Positions 56,535 to 64,000 of a stretch of DNA of 64,000 bases are shown piece by piece. Position numbers and translations under genes: made by a program. Numbering within the stretch: the stretch's first letter is position 1; the number at the start of each line of letters is the position of its first letter. Origin of the DNA: Alteromonas abrolhosensis (lineage in GTDB: Bacteria; Pseudomonadota; Gammaproteobacteria; Enterobacterales; Alteromonadaceae); NCBI RefSeq assembly GCF_001953635.1, contig NZ_MEJH01000003.1, forward strand, positions 511,197-575,196, read 5' to 3'. The notes under the pieces were generated by a model that made no database searches, had not been told where the DNA came from, and was given only the letters and a program-made list of their open reading frames with translations.

Positions 56535-57472
56535 TTTTTCCCTCTAATCAACTCTTCTACTTTCTTAATTGGCCAACTGCATTTCCACCAAAACGAATTG
56601 TATGCATCGACGAATAATTTCCTATAAAACACTTCTTCCTTTTTTACTGCTAATAAGTGTTCTTTTAATACGCTGGATAGACTAGATTGATAACTCAAGT
56701 AATCATTTCTAATTTTATCTACTTCTGCTTCATCTACTTTATCCTTCGATAGCTGTTCATAAAGTGACTGCGCCATCACAGCAAGCGGAATTTCTAAAGT
56801 AGGCTCAGTGCGTTGATTTCGCATCTTTTTATCTACGAAAGACAACGGTGATGCAGCGATATCAAAAGGTTTATCGATTAATGCAGCAATGTTTTTGGCC
56901 ACGGATTCCGGAGATGATAGGAGCTTGTCGTAATGAACAATCAATCGAGGTGCGTGCATTGAGTGATAATACCCACTCAACGTATAGTTCATCCACAACA
57001 TTAGTGACTTTTCCAAAGAAAAATCATCTCGCTTTTTGAGTGAACCGAATACCTCGAACGGAGATCTCAGCATCAGTATATAATGAGGTAATACCTTTTC
57101 ATTTTCTTTAAGTACCTTTTTCCAAAAAGGAAGTAACAAGGTAGTTCTGGGGTCTTTCATTCCCCAAAAGGCCTGATTATCGTAATCTTCCTTAAGCAAA
57201 GAGTGAGCTTTTTCTATAAAGAAAGACTCCTTGCCGATAGAATAATCGCCAATGTCCGCTATCGGATCATCCCAAGAAGATGCTAGTTCATCTAACATGA
57301 GATCATTAAGCGCTACCAATTCCGCGTTTTCAAAGAAGCCTTTTTCATTTACCCCTTTCTGTGCTGCGAATAAAGTTTTGCCCATAAAAATACCTAGTTC
57401 ATCAAGTAAACCAGAAAGCGCGGACGTTCCGCTTCTGTGCATCCCGATAACGATAAGTGCTTTATTTTGCAT
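56531..57472 (-). CDS. Sulfotransferase family protein
   Basis: 313 residues. The P-loop-like IVIGMHRSGTSALSGLLDEL (about 8-25) is the phosphosulfate-binding site. FWGMKDPRTTLLLPFW and YILMLRSPFEVFGSL (3'-phosphate side) follow at about 115-160. This group of sulfotransferase-fold enzymes is common in polysaccharide loci. It differs from the enzyme at 52496-53344 in its motifs, so two positions may be sulfated. It overlaps the downstream GT2 gene by 4 bases. Confidence 0.87.
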   Translation of the reverse strand: MQNKALIVIGMHRSGTSALSGLLDELGIFMGKTLFAAQKGVNEKGFFENAELVALNDLMLDELASSWDDPIADIGDYSIGKESFFIEKAHSLLKEDYDNQAFWGMKDPRTTLLLPFWKKVLKENEKVLPHYILMLRSPFEVFGSLKKRDDFSLEKSLMLWMNYTLSGYYHSMHAPRLIVHYDKLLSSPESVAKNIAALIDKPFDIAASPLSFVDKKMRNQRTEPTLEIPLAVMAQSLYEQLSKDKVDEAEVDKIRNDYLSYQSSLSSVLKEHLLAVKKEEVFYRKLFVDAYNSFWWKCSWPIKKVEELIRGKK

Positions 57473-57473
57473 T

Positions 57474-58394
57474 CTATTGGACTCGATTTTTGGTTTGTTT
57501 TAATTTAATGAGTAGGTTAGAAGGCATCACTGATAATAATGACGCTGCAACTAGGCTTTCTAAATGCCAAGGCTTTACCTTCCAAGCAGATAGGAAGCAG
57601 CTTGCCGATAATTGTGGTGAATTTCTATATAAAAAATTATTAGCGTAATGCTTGTAAGCATTGTACTTGGCGTTTTTGCAGAGCGACTTTTCTCGAGGTG
57701 TCAGGTCTTCTATAGACGCTATTTTTTCAATGCAGGAGAGGTCAGCGATTAGCATTTTTTTATTATCCAAGGAGTAGTTTTCCCCATGAATAAAGTAAAT
57801 GGCTAAGGGGGTTTTAGCGACGGCAAGTTTTGATATTCTCGCTACCTTGAGCCAAAGGTGCCTATCGTCCACTCCGTGTAGCTCTCGGCTTTCATCCAAC
57901 CCATTCACCTGATTTAACACTGTCCTACGGACCATAGCAGTGCAACAAGAGACAAAATTTCTGTTCAGGAGCGCTTCAAAACACTCCCCCTCAAACTCAG
58001 GGGTTGAGCATTCACGTTTGCCGTGCCTATCAATGTCCACCCAGCTATAAACCAACCCTACATCGGGGTCGCTAAAAAGTGGAATTTGTTTCTCAAGTTT
58101 TTGAGGAAGCCATTGATCATCTTGATCGCAAAAGCCAATAACTTCACCAGTTGCTCGTGCAATACCAAAATTTCGAGCAGATGCTACGCCACCATTTTGC
58201 TTTTTAAAGTATTTAACGCGCTCATCTTCCAGATACTTTTCTATTAGGTTTTTCGACTCATCAGTGGAGCCATCGTCAATAAGGAGCAGTTCAAAATTAT
58301 CGTAGGTTTGAGACAATATACTTTCAATTGTTTGGGTAAGTGTCTTCGCCCCATTGTAGACAGCCACGATTACACTTGCTTTTACGCTGCTCAC
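57474..58394 (-). CDS. Family 2 glycosyltransferase
   Basis: 306 residues. Canonical GT-A motifs are present: ASVIVAVYNGAKTLTQTIESI, LLIDDGSTDESKN, GVASARNFGIARATGEVIGF, CDQDDQW (DxD) and LHGVDDRHLWLKVA. There are no membrane helices. It transfers a sugar to the lipid-linked repeat unit in the cytosol. It is 1 base from the sulfotransferase start and part of the minus-strand operon. Confidence 0.93.
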   Translation of the reverse strand: MSSVKASVIVAVYNGAKTLTQTIESILSQTYDNFELLLIDDGSTDESKNLIEKYLEDERVKYFKKQNGGVASARNFGIARATGEVIGFCDQDDQWLPQKLEKQIPLFSDPDVGLVYSWVDIDRHGKRECSTPEFEGECFEALLNRNFVSCCTAMVRRTVLNQVNGLDESRELHGVDDRHLWLKVARISKLAVAKTPLAIYFIHGENYSLDNKKMLIADLSCIEKIASIEDLTPREKSLCKNAKYNAYKHYANNFLYRNSPQLSASCFLSAWKVKPWHLESLVAASLLSVMPSNLLIKLKQTKNRVQ

Positions 58395-58411
58395 TTCTTA
58401 CTCCTTGAGGA

Positions 58412-59758
58412 CTAAAGCCTCATCAAAAATATTATTATTAGATATAAACCTATCAAGCTCATCAAACTAAGCACAAAAGTTTGGGCTATCTCTTTATTGG
58501 AAATTGATAGACCTAAGTCGGGATATTGTTTCGAAACACGGATGAAGCACGCTGCAGTCATAGCTGCAAAAATGTAGAAAAAGATTACGTAACTTCTACT
58601 AATAAAGAAAGCTGTACTACAAAATCCAATTAGAGAAACTTGCAAAAATATTGCAAGTGAAATTTCACGAGAAAGTTTAGGATCTTTGGCGTGTTCCGTT
58701 TTCTTGAGATTTATGACTTTAAGCAACATGATCATGCACAGAAGAACAAAGGTCATCCACAACATGTAACCTACAACTCCCAATTCTGCCATCACAGTGA
58801 CAAATGAGTTATGGGCGACTTTGTAGTGATACTCCAGAAAACGTTCTTTTCCAAATCCAAACAGTGGCCTGTGGAACAACATTTGAATGCCTTCATACCA
58901 CGCCGTCAGTCTCTGCATGGCGCTTTCATCGTCTTTGCTTATCGTCCTAAATGAACTCATAACGATAATTACGCCTGGCACTGAAAGACTAGCTAGCACC
59001 AAAGATTTTACGCGACCAAACCTAAGGTAGAAAAATGAAAATAAAACAGCCATTACACCCACTAGCGAACCTCGACTCCCTGTCCAGTAAATACCCATCA
59101 CCAGTACACCAGCTACTGCAAGCCACATAAGCTTCATGAGAAAACGTTGAGTATTGACCATAAAGAAAATGGCGATGGGGATATTCATTACCAAAAACAT
59201 CCCCATGTCATTCGGGTCATTAAACACCCCAATGTATCGCGCCTGGGCCATTTGATTAGGACCGTCGTTTCGATAAATAACTGTTTCAGCCCAACCTTCT
59301 CCAAATGGCGAGGATATCTGAACGTAGGCGTGCTGAGACATAATCACGCAAGCAACTAGAGAGATAAATAGAATGACTTTTTGTCGGCCGAAGGATGTGA
59401 GAAAGCCTAAGAAGAGAATGAAGGGGATAATATTCGCATTGATCCAGTCGATAACATATCCAAGGTCATTAAAGTAACGTGACGCTCGGACTTCTGAAAG
59501 CAACATTGAGAAGAACATCAATATTAAAATTGTGCATTGAACGTTCCATGCCTTCGGCCTTAACGAAACTAAATAAGCAAAAAAGGTAATTATTAGGACT
59601 ATTCTAAGCAGTGGAAACTGTACATTCAGCACGGGCCACTCGTGTGGTCTTATAAGGACTAACGCGGTATATACACAAAGTAAGAAAAAACCGAACTTAG
59701 CATCAGATGTAGATGAACTTGCGCCAAACGACGCTTTTTTCTGGGGAACTGCAACCAT
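58412..59758 (-). CDS. O-antigen ligase/polymerase family protein (Wzy/WaaL type)
   Basis: 448 residues with about 11 to 12 membrane helices and a large periplasmic loop near the centre to C-terminal side (QRLTAWYEGIQMLFHRPLFGFGKERFLEYHYKVAHNSFVTVMAELG). The GFG and HNSF motif is diagnostic of the Wzy_C/WaaL superfamily. It either polymerises repeat units or transfers the polymer to an acceptor, including a possible O-glycosylation role noted for exosortase-linked ligases. Its ATG overlaps the upstream stop by one base (TAATG). Confidence 0.9.
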   Translation of the reverse strand: MVAVPQKKASFGASSSTSDAKFGFFLLCVYTALVLIRPHEWPVLNVQFPLLRIVLIITFFAYLVSLRPKAWNVQCTILILMFFSMLLSEVRASRYFNDLGYVIDWINANIIPFILFLGFLTSFGRQKVILFISLVACVIMSQHAYVQISSPFGEGWAETVIYRNDGPNQMAQARYIGVFNDPNDMGMFLVMNIPIAIFFMVNTQRFLMKLMWLAVAGVLVMGIYWTGSRGSLVGVMAVLFSFFYLRFGRVKSLVLASLSVPGVIIVMSSFRTISKDDESAMQRLTAWYEGIQMLFHRPLFGFGKERFLEYHYKVAHNSFVTVMAELGVVGYMLWMTFVLLCMIMLLKVINLKKTEHAKDPKLSREISLAIFLQVSLIGFCSTAFFISRSYVIFFYIFAAMTAACFIRVSKQYPDLGLSISNKEIAQTFVLSLMSLIGLYLIIIFLMRL

Positions 59759-60837
59759 TAGAAAACTAAACGCCTTTTTATTTTTCTGGCAAAAACCTTA
59801 AATTTAGCTAAAACCCAGGTAAGCTTATGTGCATGTATTTCTACTTCATAAACAGGCTCTGAGCTCGATGCCAAACTCTGTTTATAGGTCTCATCAAGTG
59901 ATGAAGACATAAAGTCATAATGAGACAGCGATTGTTCTCTAGCCTTTTGGGCTTGTGCGCTATGCAACAACTTACCGGGAGATACGTTAGGCTTTTTGTC
60001 TTCGTCGAAACCACTTTGGTAAAAAATGACGGTATTGTTTGAGCGTATACCGTAATTTACGCCGATAACTTCACTTCCCTGCTCCAAATACAACATAGAC
60101 AAGCTGCCGGTACTTAATAGCTTACGAGCAATATTACGGTGAAATTCTCGAAACACATGAGCATCGAATATCGCTTTATATCCCCTACTTATCCACCTTT
60201 TCCTATTTAGGGTGATTAGAGCATTAAATACTCGTTCAAGGTCGTGCTCAGTTGTTACTTGGCAAATACGCATCCCTGCCCGAAGCGCGGCATTCCGAAG
60301 CCTTTTCGTTTTTCGTATAAGCTTTTCTGCACCATCAGGGATATCAACAAGATAGCGCCTTCTTACCAGATTAATCGTTGTGGGAAAATCACTTCTTTCC
60401 ACTGCGCTTAGTATCAATGCATTGGGACTCACATTACTTAACCGAATGGAATTTAATCCTTCTTTCCTCATTGTTGATTGAATGACCGATAAAGGTTCGC
60501 TCACATCAACTGCTGAAGAGCGCATCAAAAAGTCCTGTGCTTCACTGCATGTCTCTATGTCTGTTGGTTCATAGCTACCTATGTAGCAAGCGGTTTTTAA
60601 ATTACTTTTGCTTATATAAAGTGGTAATACACAAACAAGCGCTTCAGCATCCCAACTAGTAAAAATAAGCAGCTTTTCGATATGTTCTGTGTAAAATTCC
60701 GCCCATGTGGATACCCAATCAAAACTATTAAATGCGCTTTTAAACTGGGCGTTGCGCTCCAACTCTAACCAAGAGGAGCGAATGGCCTTCATTTCATGAA
60801 CATTATTTATAATTCGTGTGCTTATCACACTATTCAC
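59758..60837 (-). CDS. GNAT/FemAB-like protein of the exosortase locus
   Basis: 359 residues from a GTG that overlaps the exosortase stop (GTGA). The C-terminal half contains the GNAT core of the BcsL/CelD (acetyltransferase-6) and FemAB-related families: TLNRKRWISRGY, YLEQGSEVIGVNYGIRSNNTVIFYQSGFD and SPGKLLHSAQAQKA. Genes of this type recur in PEP-CTERM/exosortase loci. A transfer of an acyl or aminoacyl group to the polysaccharide is likely, but the donor is unknown. The last 30 residues are strongly basic. Confidence 0.82.
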   Translation of the reverse strand: MNSVISTRIINNVHEMKAIRSSWLELERNAQFKSAFNSFDWVSTWAEFYTEHIEKLLIFTSWDAEALVCVLPLYISKSNLKTACYIGSYEPTDIETCSEAQDFLMRSSAVDVSEPLSVIQSTMRKEGLNSIRLSNVSPNALILSAVERSDFPTTINLVRRRYLVDIPDGAEKLIRKTKRLRNAALRAGMRICQVTTEHDLERVFNALITLNRKRWISRGYKAIFDAHVFREFHRNIARKLLSTGSLSMLYLEQGSEVIGVNYGIRSNNTVIFYQSGFDEDKKPNVSPGKLLHSAQAQKAREQSLSHYDFMSSSLDETYKQSLASSSEPVYEVEIHAHKLTWVLAKFKVFARKIKRRLVF

Positions 60838-62198
60838 TGCAGCGCTCTTTCGATATTGCTCAGGTTACAACTAGATTCGCAAGGCACAATTATCCACTGA
60901 ATAGATGATGACATATCGCCGGAAAGAGCGTTCTTAAGTCGGGATTTTTTTAAACCAAACGGCGACTTGTAGAAGCCAGACGATGTGCCATATCGATATG
61001 CGATCAAAAATCGCTTCGTATATTTATCACGAACTTCCCGAACATTCCATTTGTCAGTATCGAGACTTCGAACTACGTTAAACCCTTCTGGTATAGGGTT
61101 ATTCAAATAATAAGAGGCCTTATCGTCTAAATGCTCTCCGTCGAACTCAAAATTTACGAGTTCAATATCTTCTATTGTTACACTGCAAACTCTCGCATAG
61201 TTATATATTCTAGGCTCTATGGTGAGTGTCGCAGCCGAGCAATCCTCATTCGACACATCATCTGCAATCATCAAGGCAACGCTAGAGGATAGGACTAAAC
61301 AAAGCCCACATGCGATGATCAGCGCACTACGTGATAAAGACGAATTCAAATCGCGTTTACTGGTTATTCCGCTTTTTCCTGCCGCATGCTCCCTATCTTC
61401 AAGTTTCCTACCTATATAAAACTGAAAGATTGCGACGGGAATATAGATGTACCAACCAAAGTTATTGTGATCCGTCATCAAACTACTTTGCATATCAGTT
61501 TCATGACCAATTACGATAAGCGCAGCGATACGAAGCCAATTCGTAACAAGAGCCCCAAGTAAAGAAACTGCGGTAAAAATAAAAGCAGAGCGAAATGTTT
61601 TAAGATATAGAAATATGTACAAGCTGCTAATCGCAGCGGAAACAATCACATATCGTAAACCACTGCACCCTTCGGCAATTTCAAATACACCTGCAGGTAT
61701 AGTAACGAACTCATTTTCTACATAAACCGGGATATTCGTTAAACCCATTATCGCCGTAACGACATAAACCGACAATGACTGCAATGGAACTGCAAGCGCC
61801 CCCCAAAAAGGGAAAATAAAAACTAAGAACGCAAAGGGGAAAAAAGTAGAGACATTAAATCTGAATACACAAAATATCAGCGAATATAGAACAGCCAAGG
61901 AAGCAGCCCAATAAAGCAAACTAGTTTGTGACCACGTGGCGAGTACAAGACCTACGCCAGTTGTGAGCGCGAGCCCTATCCACACTAAGCTCGGCTGTGT
62001 TCGGAATAGGACGCGATTTTCTTCTTCAAGAATATAGAAGAGGTAAACAATGATGAAGGGTACGAGATAAGCATGTGAATAAGTCCCATCATCGAAACTA
62101 TATGCCCATAAAGAGCCCATAATTGGGTAGTTGAATATACACCACAATAGTGTGATAAAAATTAAAACCCAAAAATGTCTGTGCACCCTCAGTTCCAT
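60834..62198 (-). CDS. xrtA: Exosortase A fused to an EpsI-like domain
   Basis: 454 residues. About eight membrane helices make up residues 8-262. The conserved exosortase catalytic residues are Cys178 in AEGCSGLRY, Arg223 in NWLRI and His244 in MTDHNNFGW. A further helix (about 292-312) anchors a periplasmic C-terminal domain (about 315-454) of the EpsI type, as in exosortase A fusions. It is the transpeptidase-like enzyme that cleaves PEP-CTERM proteins at the membrane. The two candidate substrates in this window are at 39912-40808 and 6391-7830. It lies in an operon behind the priming sugar transferase. Confidence 0.93.
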   Translation of the reverse strand: MELRVHRHFWVLIFITLLWCIFNYPIMGSLWAYSFDDGTYSHAYLVPFIIVYLFYILEEENRVLFRTQPSLVWIGLALTTGVGLVLATWSQTSLLYWAASLAVLYSLIFCVFRFNVSTFFPFAFLVFIFPFWGALAVPLQSLSVYVVTAIMGLTNIPVYVENEFVTIPAGVFEIAEGCSGLRYVIVSAAISSLYIFLYLKTFRSAFIFTAVSLLGALVTNWLRIAALIVIGHETDMQSSLMTDHNNFGWYIYIPVAIFQFYIGRKLEDREHAAGKSGITSKRDLNSSLSRSALIIACGLCLVLSSSVALMIADDVSNEDCSAATLTIEPRIYNYARVCSVTIEDIELVNFEFDGEHLDDKASYYLNNPIPEGFNVVRSLDTDKWNVREVRDKYTKRFLIAYRYGTSSGFYKSPFGLKKSRLKNALSGDMSSSIQWIIVPCESSCNLSNIERALQ

Positions 62199-62227
62199 TG
62201 ATACTTCCCTAATTCAATTAAAATGCG

Positions 62228-63640
62228 CTATCTGCCCTTACCGAACAACACAACTTCTACCGTTCTGATGAGAATAAGAATATCCAAAAGCAAGCTCTGA
62301 TGCTTTACGTAATACAAATCAAACTTCAATTTTTCCATTGAATCTTCAACGCTCGCTCCGTACGGATAATTGAGCTGTGCCCAACCCGCCAAACCAGGCT
62401 TAACGTTATGACGTTGATTATAATACGGCACTTCTCGAACAAGTTGCTCTACAAACTCTGGACGCTCAGGACGAGGGCCGATGAAAGACATTTCACCCTT
62501 AAACACATTAAGCAATTGAGGTAATTCATCAACGCGGTATTTGCGAATAAAGTGACCAATTCGAGTTACTCGATCATCATTCTTACTCGCCCATTTAGCG
62601 CCATCTTTCTCCGCGTCGGGGCGCATACTGCGAAATTTAATTATTTTAAAAAGCTGTCCGTTCAAGCCAACACGCTCTTGTTTATAAAATACAGAAACAC
62701 CGGTTCGCCGCCCGTCATCGAAGTAAATGATAATGGCTGTAGCAAGCATAATTGGCCAAACAAAGAAAAATATGATGAAGGCGAGAATTGCGTTAATAGA
62801 ATAATCTAAGGCGTCGCGAAGATAGTTTTGACTCTTGAAACCATTTGAGTAGATAACCCAGCTCGGATACATGAGATTCACGACAATTTGCCCTGTTTCC
62901 CTTTCCATAAAGTCGAGAAGCTCGGTAACTTCAATGCCACGCAATCTGCAATCAAACAAGACTTCTACTGGTAACGTTCCTCGACGCTGATCACACGCGA
63001 TAACGATTTCTTCAATCTCGTTATCAGCAATAAACTGTTGGAAATTTTCATCTACTTTTACATGAATAATTTTTTCTTTATGAATTCCGTCTTCGCGATT
63101 GTCGCCAGGTATAGGGATGAATCCAACCAACTCGAAACCAATGCGATCAACATCACGACGCATTCTTTTTTCAATAATGGAAGCACGCTCTCCTGCACCT
63201 AAAACGATAATTCTGACTTTTCCAAGTCCGAGTAGACCAAGACGATTTGTAAAATATCTGAAGACAACGAGCGTTATAATGATTGCGCTAACTGATGCAG
63301 GTAAGAAGTAGCTATCCATCAACAGTCGATCGAATAAAGCACGGCTGACTACTTCAACTAAAAAGTAGCTCAAACCAACACTTACAAAAATTCGTCGAAT
63401 TATTCCTCTAAATGTTTCGCGAAGTTTTGCTTCATAGAGTCCTACCGACAAGGAGCATAATAGAATCGCGACCGTTAATAGCCCGGTATTTACCAAGAGC
63501 TTTTCAATAGGAACTTGGGAGGATAGCCCAATTTGCGTCAATATAAAGTGGGTAATATACCCTATATAAGCAATAAGTAATGCTTCGGTTATAACTAATA
63601 TATTTGAGCGTTTATTCTGATTTCGCTTATTTACTGCCAC
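62228..63640 (-). CDS. Priming undecaprenyl-phosphate sugar transferase, PEP-CTERM associated
   Basis: 470 residues from a GTG start with an upstream AGG sequence. Four to five N-terminal membrane helices are followed by a CoA-binding-like Rossmann domain (RIIVLGAGERASIIEKRM) and a hydrophobic helix (about 280-300). The C-terminal bacterial sugar transferase domain has KIIKFRSMRPDAEKDGAKW, HFIRKYRVDELPQLLNVFKG and SFIGPRPERPEFV. It matches the exosortase-linked TIGR03013-type family. It loads the first sugar phosphate onto undecaprenyl phosphate and begins the minus-strand operon that runs to about 53.9 kb. Confidence 0.94.
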   Translation of the reverse strand: MAVNKRNQNKRSNILVITEALLIAYIGYITHFILTQIGLSSQVPIEKLLVNTGLLTVAILLCSLSVGLYEAKLRETFRGIIRRIFVSVGLSYFLVEVVSRALFDRLLMDSYFLPASVSAIIITLVVFRYFTNRLGLLGLGKVRIIVLGAGERASIIEKRMRRDVDRIGFELVGFIPIPGDNREDGIHKEKIIHVKVDENFQQFIADNEIEEIVIACDQRRGTLPVEVLFDCRLRGIEVTELLDFMERETGQIVVNLMYPSWVIYSNGFKSQNYLRDALDYSINAILAFIIFFFVWPIMLATAIIIYFDDGRRTGVSVFYKQERVGLNGQLFKIIKFRSMRPDAEKDGAKWASKNDDRVTRIGHFIRKYRVDELPQLLNVFKGEMSFIGPRPERPEFVEQLVREVPYYNQRHNVKPGLAGWAQLNYPYGASVEDSMEKLKFDLYYVKHQSLLLDILILIRTVEVVLFGKGR

Positions 63641-63791
63641 CCCTGGCCTCCCAAAACTACTTTATATTACCCATCATAAAGGGATTTATTCTAATAGACT
63701 AGAATTGATGTTGGCATTATAGTGTCAATTCCCGTAGGGTAAACAAAAAAGCACGCTAAAAATTAACCATACGAGTGTAGGATGATCTCTT

Positions 63792-64000
63792 ATGTATCGC
63801 TTTAAGTCGTTCCGTTTTATTTCCACCGTAGCGTTAGCCACTACAATAATTGGATGTTCGAGTAACTCGACACTTCCACAGGCTACAACCCGCGCATCAC
63901 TCACCACTGATGTGAATCAATATCAATATTTAATAGGTCCTGGTGACACATTAACTATCTTCGTGTGGAGGAACCCCGAAGTATCAGGCCAGTTTGTAGT
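63792..64000 (+). CDS. Polysaccharide export lipoprotein, Wza-like (partial, runs off the window)
   Basis: 69 complete codons are visible. The signal peptide ends in the lipobox ATTIIGC (Cys22). After a short Ser/Thr linker comes YQYLIGPGDTLTIFVWRNPE, the start of the Poly_export (Wza) domain. It should form the outer-membrane channel for the exopolysaccharide. It is divergent from the priming sugar transferase with 151 bases between. Chain-length regulator and tyrosine kinase genes usually follow and are presumably beyond the right edge. Confidence 0.92.
   Translation, partial: MYRFKSFRFISTVALATTIIGCSSNSTLPQATTRASLTTDVNQYQYLIGPGDTLTIFVWRNPEVSGQFV

Noticed and set aside
36902..63640. JUMPstart/ops element expected upstream of RfaH-dependent polysaccharide operons
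   Set aside because: No GGCGGTAG-type ops sequence was found in the intergenic regions of the locus.
63714..63729. TTGGCATTATAGTGTC as a sigma-54 promoter before the Wza-like gene
   Set aside because: The invariant GC at -12 is missing (TC instead) and the spacing does not fit; only about 8 of 12 positions match.

Overview
This window looks like a marine gammaproteobacterium of the Alteromonadales, probably Alteromonas. The basis is the gene content: the suhB/trmJ/cysE/iscR neighbourhood, queA-tgt-yajC-secDF, the yjfIJKLMC set, and aceA-lysR-glcB beside a PEP-CTERM/exosortase exopolysaccharide locus. The genus is an inference from family resemblance. I see no tRNA, rRNA, CRISPR array or insertion sequence.

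Housekeeping, 1-18.7 kb. On the minus strand, iscR and a cysteine desulfurase are followed by sufB-sufC-sufD, a mixed ISC/SUF iron-sulfur assembly set with no iscU, hscAB or fdx here. Two IscR type-1-like operators sit in front of iscR. A third sits in front of sufB, in exactly the same register to its -35/-10 elements. A PEP-CTERM-like secreted protein and a small peptidoglycan-binding-like secreted protein lie between iscR and cysE-trmJ. Then come suhB, an acyltransferase-3/LytTR divergent pair, and secF-secD-yajC-tgt-queA.

Accessory and metabolic block, 18.7-36.9 kb. A DUF6471-like small protein precedes a plus-strand run. That run is yjfI, yjfJ (PspA/IM30 family), a two-TM potassium channel, yjfK, yjfL, yjfM, yjfC, a rhomboid protease and a VC0807-type membrane protein. 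Next are glutaminase, a lipoprotein alkaline phosphatase, CheV, isocitrate lyase, a LysR regulator, malate synthase G and a patatin-like lipase. The two glyoxylate-shunt genes share a 14-bp upstream box, and glcB has a long inverted repeat covering its Shine-Dalgarno.

Exopolysaccharide/protein-sorting locus, 36.9-64 kb. It holds a sugar-nucleotide epimerase, a trypsin-like protease, the PEP-CTERM-associated acyltransferase, a PEP-CTERM substrate with a good sigma-54 promoter, and the PrsT TPR lipoprotein. A tight operon follows, with a ThiF/E1-like enzyme, an acetyltransferase, three glycosyltransferases and two NodB-like proteins. Then come a flippase, two sulfotransferases, a second acetyltransferase and an exported beta-helix protein. 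A minus-strand operon runs priming sugar transferase, exosortase A, GNAT/FemAB-like protein, O-antigen ligase/polymerase, GT2, sulfotransferase, GT2. The window ends inside a Wza-like export lipoprotein. Together these suggest a sulfated, acylated exopolysaccharide made by a Wzx/Wzy route and coupled to exosortase sorting of PEP-CTERM proteins.
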